Assembly (NCBI RefSeq): GCF_020172685.1
Contig: NZ_CP083986.1
Coordinates: 3,090,333 to 3,154,332, forward strand
Direction: 5' to 3'
From: [Mycobacterium] nativiensis
Lineage (GTDB): Bacteria > Actinomycetota > Actinomycetes > Mycobacteriales > Mycobacteriaceae
DNA length: 64,000 bases
Both the position numbers and the translations under genes were made by a program. Shown piece by piece: positions 22,699 to 32,906 of this stretch. Under the pieces are notes generated by a model. That model saw only the letters and a list, made by a program, of their open reading frames with translations. It ran no database searches and was not told the DNA's origin. Every line of letters begins with the position of its first letter. Position 1 is the first letter of the stretch.

Positions 22699-23010
22699 AT
22701 GGCCGTGAAGCGCTACGTCACCGGAGGGCTGACCACCGTGTTGGGGGCCGCGGCGCTGATGACCGGGTGGCTGATCGCCTCGGCACCGGCAGCCCAGGCG
22801 GGCTGTCAGGACAACCCGCTGCTGTTCTTCTCCACCGCCCAGAAGTGCGACGGGCCGATTCAGCCCGACGGTAGCTGGCAGCGCTGCGTGGTCTATTACT
22901 ACGAACCACCGAAATCACCGCCGTCGCAGCAGGACTGCCACTCGATGGGACCGGGCCGGGATTATCCGTTGCACTCGTTCTACATGCCGGAAACCCACAT
23001 CGACCCGTAG
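22699..23010 (+). CDS. small secreted CDGP-domain protein
   Basis: This 103-residue protein has a Sec signal peptide: MAVKRYVTGGLTTVLGAAAL followed by a hydrophobic core and cleavage after PAAQA, about residue 34. The mature 70 residues contain the pattern CDGPIQPDGSWQRC, plus two further cysteines (GCQDN, QQDC), so two disulfides are likely. The CDGP-x-QPDGSW-x-RC pattern marks a small family of mycobacterial secreted proteins without known function. ATG 22699 is preceded by a good Shine-Dalgarno sequence (GGAAGGG). Confidence 0.75.
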   Translation: MAVKRYVTGGLTTVLGAAALMTGWLIASAPAAQAGCQDNPLLFFSTAQKCDGPIQPDGSWQRCVVYYYEPPKSPPSQQDCHSMGPGRDYPLHSFYMPETHIDP

Positions 23011-23015
23011 CGACC

Positions 23016-23471
23016 TCAGTCCATCAGCTGGGCGGCGACCGTCGCACCGAGCTCCCAGCAGGCTTCCAGTTCGGCCTTGCCGGGCTTGCCCGAGACCACC
23101 ACATAGTCGGCGGCCTTGATCCAGCCCAATCCCGTGGTGATCGAGTCGACGGCACGCTCGGCGCCCTCGGTGCCTTCGTTGCCGTGCAGGAAAAGCCCGA
23201 ACGGCCGGCCGCGGGTCGAGTCCAGGATCGGGTAGTAACACACATCGAAGGCGTGCTTGAGGGCACCGCTGAGGTAACCCAGGTTGGCCGGGCTGCCCAA
23301 CAGGTAGCCGTCGGCGTCCAGCATGTCGGTCGGCGACACCGACAATGCCGGCCGGCGCACCACCTCAACGCCCTCGATCTCCGGGTCGGTCGCGCCCGAC
23401 AGCACCGCCTCGAACATGGCCTGGCAGTAGGGCGACGGCGTGTGGTGCACCACCAGCAATGTCTTGCTCAC
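23016..23471 (-). CDS. flavodoxin/NADPH-dependent FMN reductase-like protein (Rv2771c-like)
   Basis: A 151-residue flavodoxin-fold protein: TLLVVHHTPSPYCQAMFEA for the FMN phosphate loop at residues 4-22, DGYLLGSPANLGYLSGALK near residue 55, and FLHGNEGTEGA near 93, all as in WrbA/flavodoxin-like proteins. GTG 23471 overlaps the stop of the membrane-protein gene by 4 bp (GTGA), so this is the last gene of a dapB-Rv2772c-Rv2771c-like operon. It may act in small-molecule redox reactions with flavin. Partner unknown. Confidence 0.78.
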   Translation of the reverse strand: MSKTLLVVHHTPSPYCQAMFEAVLSGATDPEIEGVEVVRRPALSVSPTDMLDADGYLLGSPANLGYLSGALKHAFDVCYYPILDSTRGRPFGLFLHGNEGTEGAERAVDSITTGLGWIKAADYVVVSGKPGKAELEACWELGATVAAQLMD

Positions 23472-23923
23472 TGCTGCGCCTGAAGCTGGACCGCGGTCTT
23501 CATCGCCTCCCGCGCGCGGCGCCGGTCTCCGGCGAACTCGTAGGCCCGAGCCAGCCGATACCAGCGCCGCCAGTTGTCCGGGTCGGCGTCGAGCTCGTCT
23601 TGAATCGTGTGGAACAGGGCGTCGGCGGCATCGCGTTCGATGCGTCCGGACGGCCGCCGCGGCAGCGAACTCGCGTCGAGTTCCATCCCGTCGGCAGCGA
23701 TCAGCCGTGACAGCCGCTGGTGGGCGAAACCGTCCCGCAGGGTGGCGATCATCGCCCACAGCCCGATGAACGGCATGATCAGCAGCGCCGCGCCCAACCC
23801 GATCGCCGATACCGAACCGGAGCCGATCAGCAGCACCGCGATCCGGCCCAGGAACACCAGATACATCAGCAGCGCCAGGCACATGAACGCGATGAGCAAC
23901 TTCATCCGCACCGCCGCCGACAT
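23468..23923 (-). CDS. membrane protein with a TPR-like tail (Rv2772c-like)
   Basis: A protein of about 151 residues with two N-terminal membrane segments (about 6-31 and 37-57 in the ATG 23923 form) and a soluble tail. The tail ends in a tetratricopeptide-like helix pair, NWRRWYRLARAYEFAGDRRR. ATG 23923 is used; in-frame GTG codons at 23929 and 23932 would add two or three residues. It lies 11 bp after the dapB stop and overlaps the next gene by 4 bp. The function is unknown. Confidence 0.75.
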   Translation of the reverse strand: MSAAVRMKLLIAFMCLALLMYLVFLGRIAVLLIGSGSVSAIGLGAALLIMPFIGLWAMIATLRDGFAHQRLSRLIAADGMELDASSLPRRPSGRIERDAADALFHTIQDELDADPDNWRRWYRLARAYEFAGDRRRAREAMKTAVQLQAQQ

Positions 23924-23934
23924 CGTCACCACGC

Positions 23935-25703
<1,769 letters not shown>

Positions 25704-25737
25704 CCGGGCAGTCTATCCGGACAGGCACTGCTGACGC

Positions 25738-26823
25738 TCAGGCGTCGATGACGATCCGGCCGCCAGTGGCGCGCGAGACGCAGACCAGCATCTCGCCGTC
25801 ACCCTCGGCGGTGCGTCCGCGCCGGTCGACGTCGCCGGAGACCACCTTCACCTTGCAGGTACCGCAGAAGCCCTGCCGGCACGAGCAGGCTGTGGTCGGG
25901 TCGACGTCGAGCATCACGTCCAGCGCCGAGCGGTCCGCGGGTATCAGCAGCAGGCGCCGCGACCGAGCCAGTTCCAGCTCGAACGGCACACCGTCGACCA
26001 CCGGCGGCGGGCTGAACCGTTCGTAGTGCAGCGGGGCCTTCTTGTTCTCGGCGTGCTGGTCGCGGGTGATCCGCACGGACTCGAGCATCGCCGTGGGCCC
26101 GCAAACGTACACCGCGGTGTCCGGGCCGGCGCCGGCCAACAGTTCGTCGGTGCCGGCGAAGCGCCCCTGCTCGTCGTCGGCCCACACGGTGACCCGATCG
26201 GGGTCCACCGCCAGCACCTCGTCGAGCAACGGCATGTCGGTTCGGCTGCGGCCGGCATAGACCGCACGCCAATTGATTCCGCGCTGTGCGGCCTCACGCA
26301 GCATCGGCAGCATCGGGGTCACGCCGATCCCGCCGATGACGAACAGCACGTCGCCCTCGTCGGTGCCCAGATAGAACGCGTTGCGCGGGCCCTCGAACAC
26401 CAGGGTGTCGCCCACCGCGTAGGACTCGTGCATCTCGACCGATCCCCCGCCGCCGTCGTCGAGCCGGCGCACCGCGATGCGATAGTCGGTGCGCCGCCCC
26501 GGCACACCGCACAGCGAGTACTGACGACGGCGGCCCGACGGCAGTTGCACGTCGATGTGACCGCCGGGTGTCCAGGACGGCAGCAGTCCGCCGTCCGGGT
26601 CGGCGAGCGTCAGGGCGACCACGTCCGGGGTCAGCATCTCCCGCTTGGTGACGACCGCAGAGATCGTCCGTGACACGGGGGCCACTCGCGACGGCTTCCA
26701 CCTCGACAGCCCCGAGATACCGCCGAATACCGTGACCGCGCCCCAGAGCATGTTGAAGAACCGGTCGTGCTTGCGCCGACCGTAGAGGTCGGCAGGCCGG
26801 GAAGTCCAGATCTCTTGCGACAT
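25738..26823 (-). CDS. ferredoxin-type oxidoreductase with C-terminal [2Fe-2S] domain
   Basis: A 361-residue fusion of an FAD/NAD(P) reductase and a plant-type ferredoxin domain. FAD-binding RRQYSLCG lies near residue 111, NAD(P)-binding VIGGIGVTP near residue 175. The C-terminus has the cluster ligands C-x4-C-x2-C (CSCRQGFCGTC) with a fourth Cys about 29 residues later. Such proteins feed electrons to oxygenases. ATG 26823 starts 1 bp after the upstream hydrolase stop, so the genes are tightly coupled. In context it is the likely reductase for the ferritin-like protein encoded two genes upstream. Confidence 0.87.
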   Translation of the reverse strand: MSQEIWTSRPADLYGRRKHDRFFNMLWGAVTVFGGISGLSRWKPSRVAPVSRTISAVVTKREMLTPDVVALTLADPDGGLLPSWTPGGHIDVQLPSGRRRQYSLCGVPGRRTDYRIAVRRLDDGGGGSVEMHESYAVGDTLVFEGPRNAFYLGTDEGDVLFVIGGIGVTPMLPMLREAAQRGINWRAVYAGRSRTDMPLLDEVLAVDPDRVTVWADDEQGRFAGTDELLAGAGPDTAVYVCGPTAMLESVRITRDQHAENKKAPLHYERFSPPPVVDGVPFELELARSRRLLLIPADRSALDVMLDVDPTTACSCRQGFCGTCKVKVVSGDVDRRGRTAEGDGEMLVCVSRATGGRIVIDA

Positions 26824-26824
26824 A

Positions 26825-27754
26825 TCAGCGTTGCCGGCTATCCGGGGAGTCCTGACGGAGGCCGTCTGCACTGTCGGACACGTTCTGGTCCACCCACTCG
26901 GCGGTGTGGCGGGCGATGATGTCGGGGCGATCTGTCACCACCCAGTGCCCGCCGGCGATGTCCAGGACCCGATGGCGAGCCGGGATCGAGCCGGTGAACC
27001 GCTGCAGCGCGGGGCTGACGAACAGGTCCAGCCGCGGTGCGAGCACCTGCACGGCCACGTTGGTGACCGGAAGCGGCGAGGCCGGTTTCAGCAACGGCCT
27101 CGGCATGTTCGCCCGGTACAGGTTCAACCCGTTGACGTAGTCGTTCTCCCCGCGTGGCATCGGGCGTTGCGGGCCACCCGACCGGCCGATACGGTCAAGC
27201 GCACCAATGACTTTACTGCCGAATCCGGACCGGAAGATCGCCTCCGGCAGCCGCGGGGTCAAGAACAGCCAGATGTAGGTCGACTCCAGCAGTTGGCGGA
27301 TGACGTCGATGGCGCTCCGGACGTTGCGGGCCGACCGCAGGAACTTACCGGCGTAATCGAGCTGCGGCCCCGAAATCGAGGTGTAGGAGGCAATTTTGGT
27401 CGCTACGACCGGATCGGTCACCGCGGCCCAGCCCTGGATCGAGCCCCAGTCGTGCCCCAACAGATGGACCTGGCCCACGCCGAGGTGGTCGATCACCGCG
27501 CCGACGTCGGCGACGAGCTGAGGAAAGCGGTACCCGGACCGGTCCGCCGGGACCGACGAATCACCGGCGCCACGCACGTCGTAGGCGACGACGTTGTAGC
27601 GGCCCAGCTCGACCAGCTCCTCGGCCACCCCGTCCCAGACGTGGTGGTTGTCCGGGTAGCCGTGGATGGCAAGGATCGTCGGCCGCTTCGGGTCCAGGTC
27701 GGTGTAGGCGTGCACCGCCAGACCCACACCGTCGGACGCGATCAAGCTACTCAT
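26825..27754 (-). CDS. alpha/beta hydrolase, EphD-like epoxide hydrolase type
   Basis: The 309-residue protein matches the alpha/beta hydrolase domain of EphD. It has HGYPDNHHVWDGV near residue 32 (HG-x-P oxyanion region), GHDWGS near residue 100 in which D is the expected nucleophile of an epoxide hydrolase, and the catalytic His in GGHWVV near residue 272. EphD itself carries a C-terminal SDR domain, which is missing here. It follows the ferritin-like gene by 31 bp and abuts the reductase gene. An oxygenase-hydrolase-reductase set is a reasonable reading: epoxidation followed by hydrolysis. Confidence 0.8.
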   Translation of the reverse strand: MSSLIASDGVGLAVHAYTDLDPKRPTILAIHGYPDNHHVWDGVAEELVELGRYNVVAYDVRGAGDSSVPADRSGYRFPQLVADVGAVIDHLGVGQVHLLGHDWGSIQGWAAVTDPVVATKIASYTSISGPQLDYAGKFLRSARNVRSAIDVIRQLLESTYIWLFLTPRLPEAIFRSGFGSKVIGALDRIGRSGGPQRPMPRGENDYVNGLNLYRANMPRPLLKPASPLPVTNVAVQVLAPRLDLFVSPALQRFTGSIPARHRVLDIAGGHWVVTDRPDIIARHTAEWVDQNVSDSADGLRQDSPDSRQR

Positions 27755-27785
27755 CTACTGCACTCCTTGTGGGGCTCGGTGCCGG

Positions 27786-28694
27786 TCAGTGGGTGGCGCG
27801 GGCAGCGGGCGAAACGGCCAGGTAGTTGACCGCCTTCTCCACTCCGCCGAGTTGCGCCGGGTGGAAGCTCGGCCGGTAGTAGGAGGCGATGGCCGGCAGG
27901 AACTCGAACGGAGCGGGCACCAGACCGCGCCGCGACACCACGAACCAGTCCCGCCAGCGCGGCTTGACGCCCGCCGGCAGTTCGGGGTCCACCTTGTACA
28001 TGAACCGCAGCCCGCGCACCCACAACCACAGCATCAGCGGCGTGATGGCCAACTGGGTGCGCACCTGCCGGAAGTAGCCGGCCTGCAGGTGCTTCATCAC
28101 GTCGAATGCAACGGCCTTGTGCTCGACCTCTTCGGCGCCGTGCCAGCGCAGCATGTCCAGCATCGCCGGATGCGTACCGACCTCGTCCAGCGCGGGGCTG
28201 TCGAGGACCCACTCACCCAGGATGGCGGTGTAGTGCTCGACGGCGGCGATCAGCGCCACTCGTTCGAGCAGCCAGCGCTGCTGACGGCGCTTGCCCCAGG
28301 TCGGCCGGTCGCCGAGCAGCTTGTCGAACAGCCATTTGATCTGGGCGGTGAACGGCGACATGTCGACACCGCGGGCGGCCAGGTGATCGACGACGCCCGC
28401 GTGGGCCTGGGAGTGGGTGGCCTCCTGCCCGATGAAGCCCTGGACGTCGAGCCGCAGCTGGTCGTCCTTGATCAGCGGCAGTGCCTGCTTGAAGACCTCG
28501 ACGAAGAATTCCTCGCCGCCAGGAAGCAGCAGGTGCAGGACATTGCAGAAGTGCGTGGCGAAGGCTTCGCCGGGCACATAGTGCACCGGCAGGTCCGACC
28601 AGTCGAACTCGACGTCCCGGGCCTGCAGGACGATGCGCTCGTGGTCCAGCGAACCGTCATGCGGGCCCGCGGCACTGTCATCGACCTTGAGCAT
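27786..28694 (-). CDS. PF10118-type 'metal-dependent hydrolase' (ferritin-like)
   Basis: A 302-residue member of the family annotated as metal-dependent hydrolase. Its conserved acid/His pairs GQEATHSQAH (about 88-97), AVEHYTAI (about 150) and WHGAEEVEHKAV (about 185) resemble diiron E-x-x-H helix pairs. ATG 28694 is used; upstream codons of the longer frame are not coding. It is first in an operon with the EphD-like hydrolase and ferredoxin reductase. The reductase partner suggests an oxidative, iron-dependent reaction more than hydrolysis, but this is inferred. A paralogue is at 37575-38465. Confidence 0.8.
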   Translation of the reverse strand: MLKVDDSAAGPHDGSLDHERIVLQARDVEFDWSDLPVHYVPGEAFATHFCNVLHLLLPGGEEFFVEVFKQALPLIKDDQLRLDVQGFIGQEATHSQAHAGVVDHLAARGVDMSPFTAQIKWLFDKLLGDRPTWGKRRQQRWLLERVALIAAVEHYTAILGEWVLDSPALDEVGTHPAMLDMLRWHGAEEVEHKAVAFDVMKHLQAGYFRQVRTQLAITPLMLWLWVRGLRFMYKVDPELPAGVKPRWRDWFVVSRRGLVPAPFEFLPAIASYYRPSFHPAQLGGVEKAVNYLAVSPAARATH

Positions 28695-28711
28695 GGCAAG
28701 CCTCCCACCAA

Positions 28712-28889
28712 GTTTACAAATTGTCATTTTTGTCTTTGTGATGGACAGATCATCCGATGGGGTACAACGATACCACCGGTACCACCTTAACCGGATTGTG
28801 ACCGCCATCACTTCACACCGCTCGCTGTCTCGCGACGCCGCGGCGTCGCAGCCCGTCGGCCGGATGGACTCCTAGTCATTTTGTAAACG
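28712..28889. promoter_or_regulatory. paired GTTTACAAAWTG motifs in the divergent promoter region
   Basis: GTTTACAAATTGTCA at 28712-28726, 18 bp before the hydrolase start, resembles the complement of the sequence at 28874-28889 (CGTTTACAAAATGACT): GTTTACAAA-W-TG is shared in opposite orientation. An AAACGTT direct repeat also lies near 28885-28906. They could be operators or promoter elements. I give this low confidence because only two short matches are seen. Confidence 0.35.
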
Positions 28890-28958
28890 TTTCGCTGCAA
28901 ACGTTAAGAGGTTGTTAACCCGCTTGGAGCTCGGGAGCGTCGTCAGGAAACGTGTCGG

Positions 28959-29039
28959 ATGTTGACAGGAAACGTTGAGGCACAAAGGGTCCGACTCCGA
29001 AAGAAGCCGGACTTTTTTATTGCCCGCTGTTGTATTTAA
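28959..29039 (+). CDS. possible 26-aa leader peptide upstream of PE
   Basis: An ATG at 28959, preceded by AGGA at 28945-28948, opens a 26-codon ORF ending in TAA 9 bp before PE. Its codons cover the terminator-like hairpin, and the peptide ends in ARCCI, with two adjacent cysteines. Short leader ORFs with neighbouring cysteines act as cysteine-responsive attenuators in mycobacteria. Here only two Cys occur, so this is a weak candidate; it could equally be a chance ORF. Confidence 0.25.
   Translation: MLTGNVEAQRVRLRKKPDFFIARCCI
28989..29018 (+). terminator. intrinsic-terminator-like hairpin before PE
   Basis: The stem GTCCGAC (28989-28995) pairs with GCCGGAC (29006-29012) with one A-C mismatch, and is followed directly by six T residues (29013-29018). 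No upstream rightward gene needs termination, and PE starts 30 bp later. It therefore may act as an attenuator, or end a short leader RNA. Confidence 0.5.
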
Positions 29040-29048
29040 GGAGAGGCC

Positions 29049-29348
29049 ATGTCGTTCGTAACCGCACATCCTGAGGCACTGATGAGTGCCGCCGATAACT
29101 TGTCGGGCACCGGCTTCTCGCTCGCGTCCACGAACACAATGGCTCAGGCTCCGACCATCGGGGTGCTCCCTCCGTCCGCGGACGAGGTCTCGGCGATGCT
29201 GGCCGCACGATTCGCCACCCAGGCGCAGCTTTACCACCAGGTCAGCGTCCAGGCCGCCGCCATTCACGAGATGTTCGTGGCCAATCTCAACGGCAGCGCC
29301 AACACCTACGCGGCCGCCGAGGCCACCAACGCGATCGCGGCCGGATAG
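29049..29348 (+). CDS. PE-family protein
   Basis: A 99-residue PE protein consisting only of the PE domain: MSFVTAHPEALMSAADNLSG, with the Pro-Glu at residues 8-9. The type VII secretion signal is the YAAAEATNA segment near residue 87, matching Y-x-x-x-[DE]. Helical hairpin PE proteins pair with PPE proteins and are exported by ESX systems, here with the adjacent PPE gene 15 bp downstream. The transcript may be controlled by the hairpin and leader ORF just upstream. Located near the dapB island, as PE27-PPE43/44 are in M. tuberculosis. Confidence 0.92.
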   Translation: MSFVTAHPEALMSAADNLSGTGFSLASTNTMAQAPTIGVLPPSADEVSAMLAARFATQAQLYHQVSVQAAAIHEMFVANLNGSANTYAAAEATNAIAAG

Positions 29349-29363
29349 GGCGGGGGGCAATCA

Positions 29364-30539
29364 ATGGATTTCGCAGCGCTTCCACCGGAGGTCAACTCCG
29401 GACGCATGTACGCCGGCCCTGGTTCAGGGTCGCTGCTGGCTGCCTCGGCGGCCTGGGATGAGCTGGCCCTTGAGCTGCACACCGCGGCGGCCAGCTACCG
29501 ATCGGTCGTCACGGAGCTGACCAGCGGTCCGTGGTTGGGATCGTCGTCGACGAAGATGACGGCGGCGGCCGCACCGTATGCCACCTGGCTCAGCGCCACC
29601 GCCGAGCAGGCCGAGCATACCGGCGCACAGGCCAAGGCCGCGGCCGCGGCCCATTCCAGCGCCTTTGCCATGACGATTCCGCCGCCCCTGATCGCCGCCA
29701 ACAGAGCGCAGTTGGCGTCTCTGGTCGCGACGAACTTCTTCGGACAGAATGCCCCTGCCATCGCCGCCACCGAGGCTCAGTACGCCGAGATGTGGGCCCA
29801 AGACGCATCCGCGATGTACAGCTACGCCGCGGGTGCGCAAACAGCATCGGAGATGATGCCGTTCGCCACGCCCCCGCAGACTGTCGACGGGGCCGGCGTG
29901 GCTGCCGATGGCGCCGTCGCCGGCGAGGCAGCCGCCGAGGCGGCCGGGCAGTCCGCCGTCTCGCAGGCGATGCAGGCACTGCCGAACGCGCTGCCGTCCT
30001 CAGCAGAAGCGATGGCATCCGAAGGGCTGGGGCTTCCACCCATCTTCGGCGATCTGGCGACGCTGGGCGCCGCTCCTGTCTCAACCATGATGAGCAGCGC
30101 CATCATCGCCGCCTTCATACCCGAATATCTCATCGCCGGTGCCGCGCTCCCGTCGCCCTTCGGTCTGGAGGCGGCGGCACCCGCCGCTGTCGCGGCGGGT
30201 CTGCCGTTGGGCCGGACACCGACACTGGGAGCTGCCGGCCTGGCGTCGGCGACATCGTCGGCATCGGCCGGGATCGGCAACGCGGCCTCGGTCAGCGGCT
30301 TGTCGGTGCCGAGGGCCTGGGCCACGACGGCTCCGGAAATGCGTTTGGCCGCCGCCGAACTCCCGGCGCCCAGCCTCGCCACCGGAACTTCGGCGATGTT
30401 GAGCGGCATGCCGCTGCTGGGCGGTGCTCCGCTGATGGGTGTGGGCCCGCGTGGCAGTGCCGCGGTGCGGGCCAAGGACGACCAGAACGAAGAGGCCAAA
30501 CGCAAGGCGGCTAAGGGGCGCCGGTCGTCCATGTGGTGA
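29364..30539 (+). CDS. PPE-family protein (PPE-SVP type)
   Basis: A 391-residue PPE protein. The N-terminal 180 residues are the PPE domain: [20 protein letters not shown] with Pro-Pro-Glu at residues 7-9, WLGSSSTKM near residue 56, and the helical tip [20 protein letters not shown] that contacts EspG chaperones. The PPE-SVP motif appears as GLSVPRAWA near residue 311, typical of the largest PPE subfamily, often exported by ESX-5. The C-terminus ends in a basic [20 protein letters not shown] tail. It forms an operon with the PE gene 15 bp before it, giving a PE-PPE heterodimer. Confidence 0.92.
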   Translation: MDFAALPPEVNSGRMYAGPGSGSLLAASAAWDELALELHTAAASYRSVVTELTSGPWLGSSSTKMTAAAAPYATWLSATAEQAEHTGAQAKAAAAAHSSAFAMTIPPPLIAANRAQLASLVATNFFGQNAPAIAATEAQYAEMWAQDASAMYSYAAGAQTASEMMPFATPPQTVDGAGVAADGAVAGEAAAEAAGQSAVSQAMQALPNALPSSAEAMASEGLGLPPIFGDLATLGAAPVSTMMSSAIIAAFIPEYLIAGAALPSPFGLEAAAPAAVAAGLPLGRTPTLGAAGLASATSSASAGIGNAASVSGLSVPRAWATTAPEMRLAAAELPAPSLATGTSAMLSGMPLLGGAPLMGVGPRGSAAVRAKDDQNEEAKRKAAKGRRSSMW

Positions 30540-30562
30540 GTCGGGCTACGAGTCCGCCGGCA

Positions 30563-31585
30563 TCAACCCGCCAGGTCGGCGACGATGTCGGCGGCCGGCC
30601 CCGAGCGGACCGTCCGGTATGCGGTCCCGGCCCACAGGCTGGTGCCGTGCGGATCGTCCAGCGCCACCGCCGCCGCCCGGATGGGCGTGGTCATGTGGTG
30701 TATCTCCGGGTATCCGACCGGCGCCACGTTCTCGAAGGTGCGGCTGAAATCGTTCTCCAGGCCACGCGCGTACCGCCCGGAGAACGCACACGTCACAACG
30801 GTGTTGCCGAACTCCGGGTTGGTCAGCGCTGCCCGATGCGTTGGGTTGGTTCCCGCCTCATCCGCCAACAGCAGTGCGGTACCCACCTGGGCGGCCACCG
30901 CTCCGGCGCCCAGCACGCCGGCCACATCGGCCGCGGTGCCCAGGCCGCCCGCCGCCACCAGTGGGATTTCGCCGTGCGCATGGCGGATCTGGGCCAGCAG
31001 TTCCTCGAGGCTGTCGCTGCCCGGCTGCACGTCCGGCGCAAAGGTTCCGCGGTGCCCGCCGGCGCCTGGGCCCTGCACCACCAAGGCCTGGGCGCCGTGC
31101 GCCAGCGCAATACCGGCCTCGTAGGCCGAGGTCACCGTGACCATGGTCAGGATGCGCAGGTCGCGCAGCCGCTCCAAATCCTCGGGCTGCGGTGCCCCGA
31201 ACGTGAACAACGCCACCGTCGGCCGCAGATCGGCGATCACCTCCAGCTTTTCCGACCAGCAGTCATCGTCACCGAAGCGGGGCCGGCCCAGCTCGACGCC
31301 GTAGTGGTCGGCCAGTGGCGCCAGGAGATCGGCATAGTCGTCGAGCAGCACCAGGTCGGCATCGCTGGGTTGCGGCACAAACAGATTGGCCCCGACCGGA
31401 CCGGAGGTGGCCGCACGCGCGGCGGTGATGTCGTCGGCGAACTGTTGCGGGGTGCGGTAACCGCCGGCGACGAATCCCAGGCCACCCGCCTGCGAGACCG
31501 CGGCGGCCAGTGCCGGTGTGCTGGGTCCGCCCGCCATCGGAGCGCCGACCAGCGGGACCGCGAGTTCGGAGAAGCTGAAAGCCAT
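30563..31585 (-). CDS. NAD(P)H-dependent flavin oxidoreductase / nitronate monooxygenase-like
   Basis: A 340-residue TIM-barrel FMN enzyme of the nitronate monooxygenase family: PLVGAPMAGGPSTPALAAAV at residues 10-29, VQGPGAGGHRGTF near residue 167, and the FMN phosphate-binding AAGGLGTAADVAGVLGAGA near residue 210. The GHRG motif carries the active-site His expected of the family. It corresponds to Rv2781c and lies 4 bp downstream of pepR on the same strand. Family enzymes oxidise nitroalkanes or reduce enones; the physiological substrate here is unknown. Confidence 0.86.
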   Translation of the reverse strand: MAFSFSELAVPLVGAPMAGGPSTPALAAAVSQAGGLGFVAGGYRTPQQFADDITAARAATSGPVGANLFVPQPSDADLVLLDDYADLLAPLADHYGVELGRPRFGDDDCWSEKLEVIADLRPTVALFTFGAPQPEDLERLRDLRILTMVTVTSAYEAGIALAHGAQALVVQGPGAGGHRGTFAPDVQPGSDSLEELLAQIRHAHGEIPLVAAGGLGTAADVAGVLGAGAVAAQVGTALLLADEAGTNPTHRAALTNPEFGNTVVTCAFSGRYARGLENDFSRTFENVAPVGYPEIHHMTTPIRAAAVALDDPHGTSLWAGTAYRTVRSGPAADIVADLAG

Positions 31586-31589
31586 CTCC

Positions 31590-32906
31590 CTAGCCTGCCA
31601 TTAACCGCAGCCGGCGAGGAAGCGCCCCTTTCGACTTATACGGGCCGAGCACCGCAACACCGTAAGGCTGGCGCAACAGCTGCCTGGCCACCGCGTTGAC
31701 CTCCCCGACGGTGACCGCGCTGAGCTCTTTGAGGGTGCGGGCGATGGGCCGGTGCCGGCCGTAGTTCAGCTCGGTGCGGCCCAGCCGATTCATTCGCGAA
31801 CCCGAATCCTCCAGGCCCAGCACCAATCCGCCGCGCAGCGATCCCTTCGCGATCCGGCATTCGTCCTCGGTGATGCCGTCGCTGGCCACCGAGGCGAGCA
31901 CCTCAGCGGTCACGGCCGCCACTTCGGTGAACCGATCCGGCTGACATGCGGTGTAGACCGACAGGGCGCCCGCGTCGGCAAAGGTGTCCACCGACGAGTA
32001 AATCGAGTAGGCCAGGCCGCGGGATTCCCGAATCTGTTGGAACAGCCGGGAACTCAATCCACCACCGAGCGCGGTGTTGAGCACCGCCAGCGCCTGCCGA
32101 TGCTGCCAGTGGCGTCCCGGGGCACGCACGCCCAGCGACATGTGGGTCTGGTCCGCGTCGCGGTTGACCACGGTCAGACCGGGCACACCCGGGACCCGGC
32201 CGGTGCCGCGCCGCGGCGCGGTCGGGTGTTGACCGCGAATCAGCCTATGCCCGAAGTGTTCTCGCACCAGCGCCACCACCGTGTCATGGTCGATGTTGCC
32301 GGCCACTGCCACCACCATGCGTTCCGGGGTGTAGCGGCGCTGGTGGAAGGAGCGCAGCTGCGCGCGGGTCATCGTCGATACCGACTCGACGTTGCCGATC
32401 ACCGGTCGTCCGATCGGATGGTCGCCGAACAGCGTCGACAAGAACACATCGCCCAACGCGTCCTCGGGATCGTCGTCGCGCATCGCGAGTTCCTCGAGCA
32501 CCACGTCCCGCTCGAGATCGACATCCTGCGCCGCGCAGCACCCGTTGAGCACCACATCGCTGACCAAGGAGACGGCCAGCTCCAGATCGGTGTCGAGCAC
32601 ATGGGCGTAGTAGCAGGTGTGCTCTTTACCGGTGAAGGCGTTGAGCTCACCGCCGACTGCGTCCATCGCCTGGGCTATCCCGGCCGCCGTACGGGTCGGA
32701 GTGGCCTTGAACAGCAGGTGTTCCAGGAAATGCGCCGCCCCGGCTACCGTCGCGCCTTCATCGCGTGACCCGACGCCGACCCAGACTCCCACCGACGCCG
32801 AACGGACCGCTGGGAGGTACTCGGTGACCACCCGCAGTCCGCCCGGCAGGGTGGTGCGTCTCAGTGTTGCGCGCGACGGAATGTCAGCTCTCGGCTGCCG
32901 CGGCAT
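31590..32906 (-). CDS. pepR: M16-family zinc protease PepR
   Basis: A 438-residue pitrilysin-type protease. The inverted zinc motif H-x-x-E-H is [10 protein letters not shown] near residue 60, with the downstream Glu ligand in the ELNAFTG-x-EHTCYYA region to about 140 ([10 protein letters not shown]). The second, inactive-like M16 half follows. It overlaps the end of gpsI by 23 bp, so translation is coupled. It matches Rv2782c in order and length. PepR-type enzymes belong to the mitochondrial-processing-peptidase-like group; the native substrate is not known. Confidence 0.93.
   Translation of the reverse strand: MPRQPRADIPSRATLRRTTLPGGLRVVTEYLPAVRSASVGVWVGVGSRDEGATVAGAAHFLEHLLFKATPTRTAAGIAQAMDAVGGELNAFTGKEHTCYYAHVLDTDLELAVSLVSDVVLNGCCAAQDVDLERDVVLEELAMRDDDPEDALGDVFLSTLFGDHPIGRPVIGNVESVSTMTRAQLRSFHQRRYTPERMVVAVAGNIDHDTVVALVREHFGHRLIRGQHPTAPRRGTGRVPGVPGLTVVNRDADQTHMSLGVRAPGRHWQHRQALAVLNTALGGGLSSRLFQQIRESRGLAYSIYSSVDTFADAGALSVYTACQPDRFTEVAAVTAEVLASVASDGITEDECRIAKGSLRGGLVLGLEDSGSRMNRLGRTELNYGRHRPIARTLKELSAVTVGEVNAVARQLLRQPYGVAVLGPYKSKGALPRRLRLMAG

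Larger units (their letters stand above)
28695..29048. other. intergenic leader region of PE-PPE
   Basis: This 354-bp divergent region between the ferritin-like operon and PE holds no long gene. It contains two CAGGAAACGT direct repeats (28944-28953 and 28965-28974), the GTTTACAAA motifs, a possible leader ORF (28959-29039) and a terminator-like hairpin (28989-29018). PE translation starts at 29049 with an AAGGAGAGG Shine-Dalgarno sequence. Confidence 0.6.
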
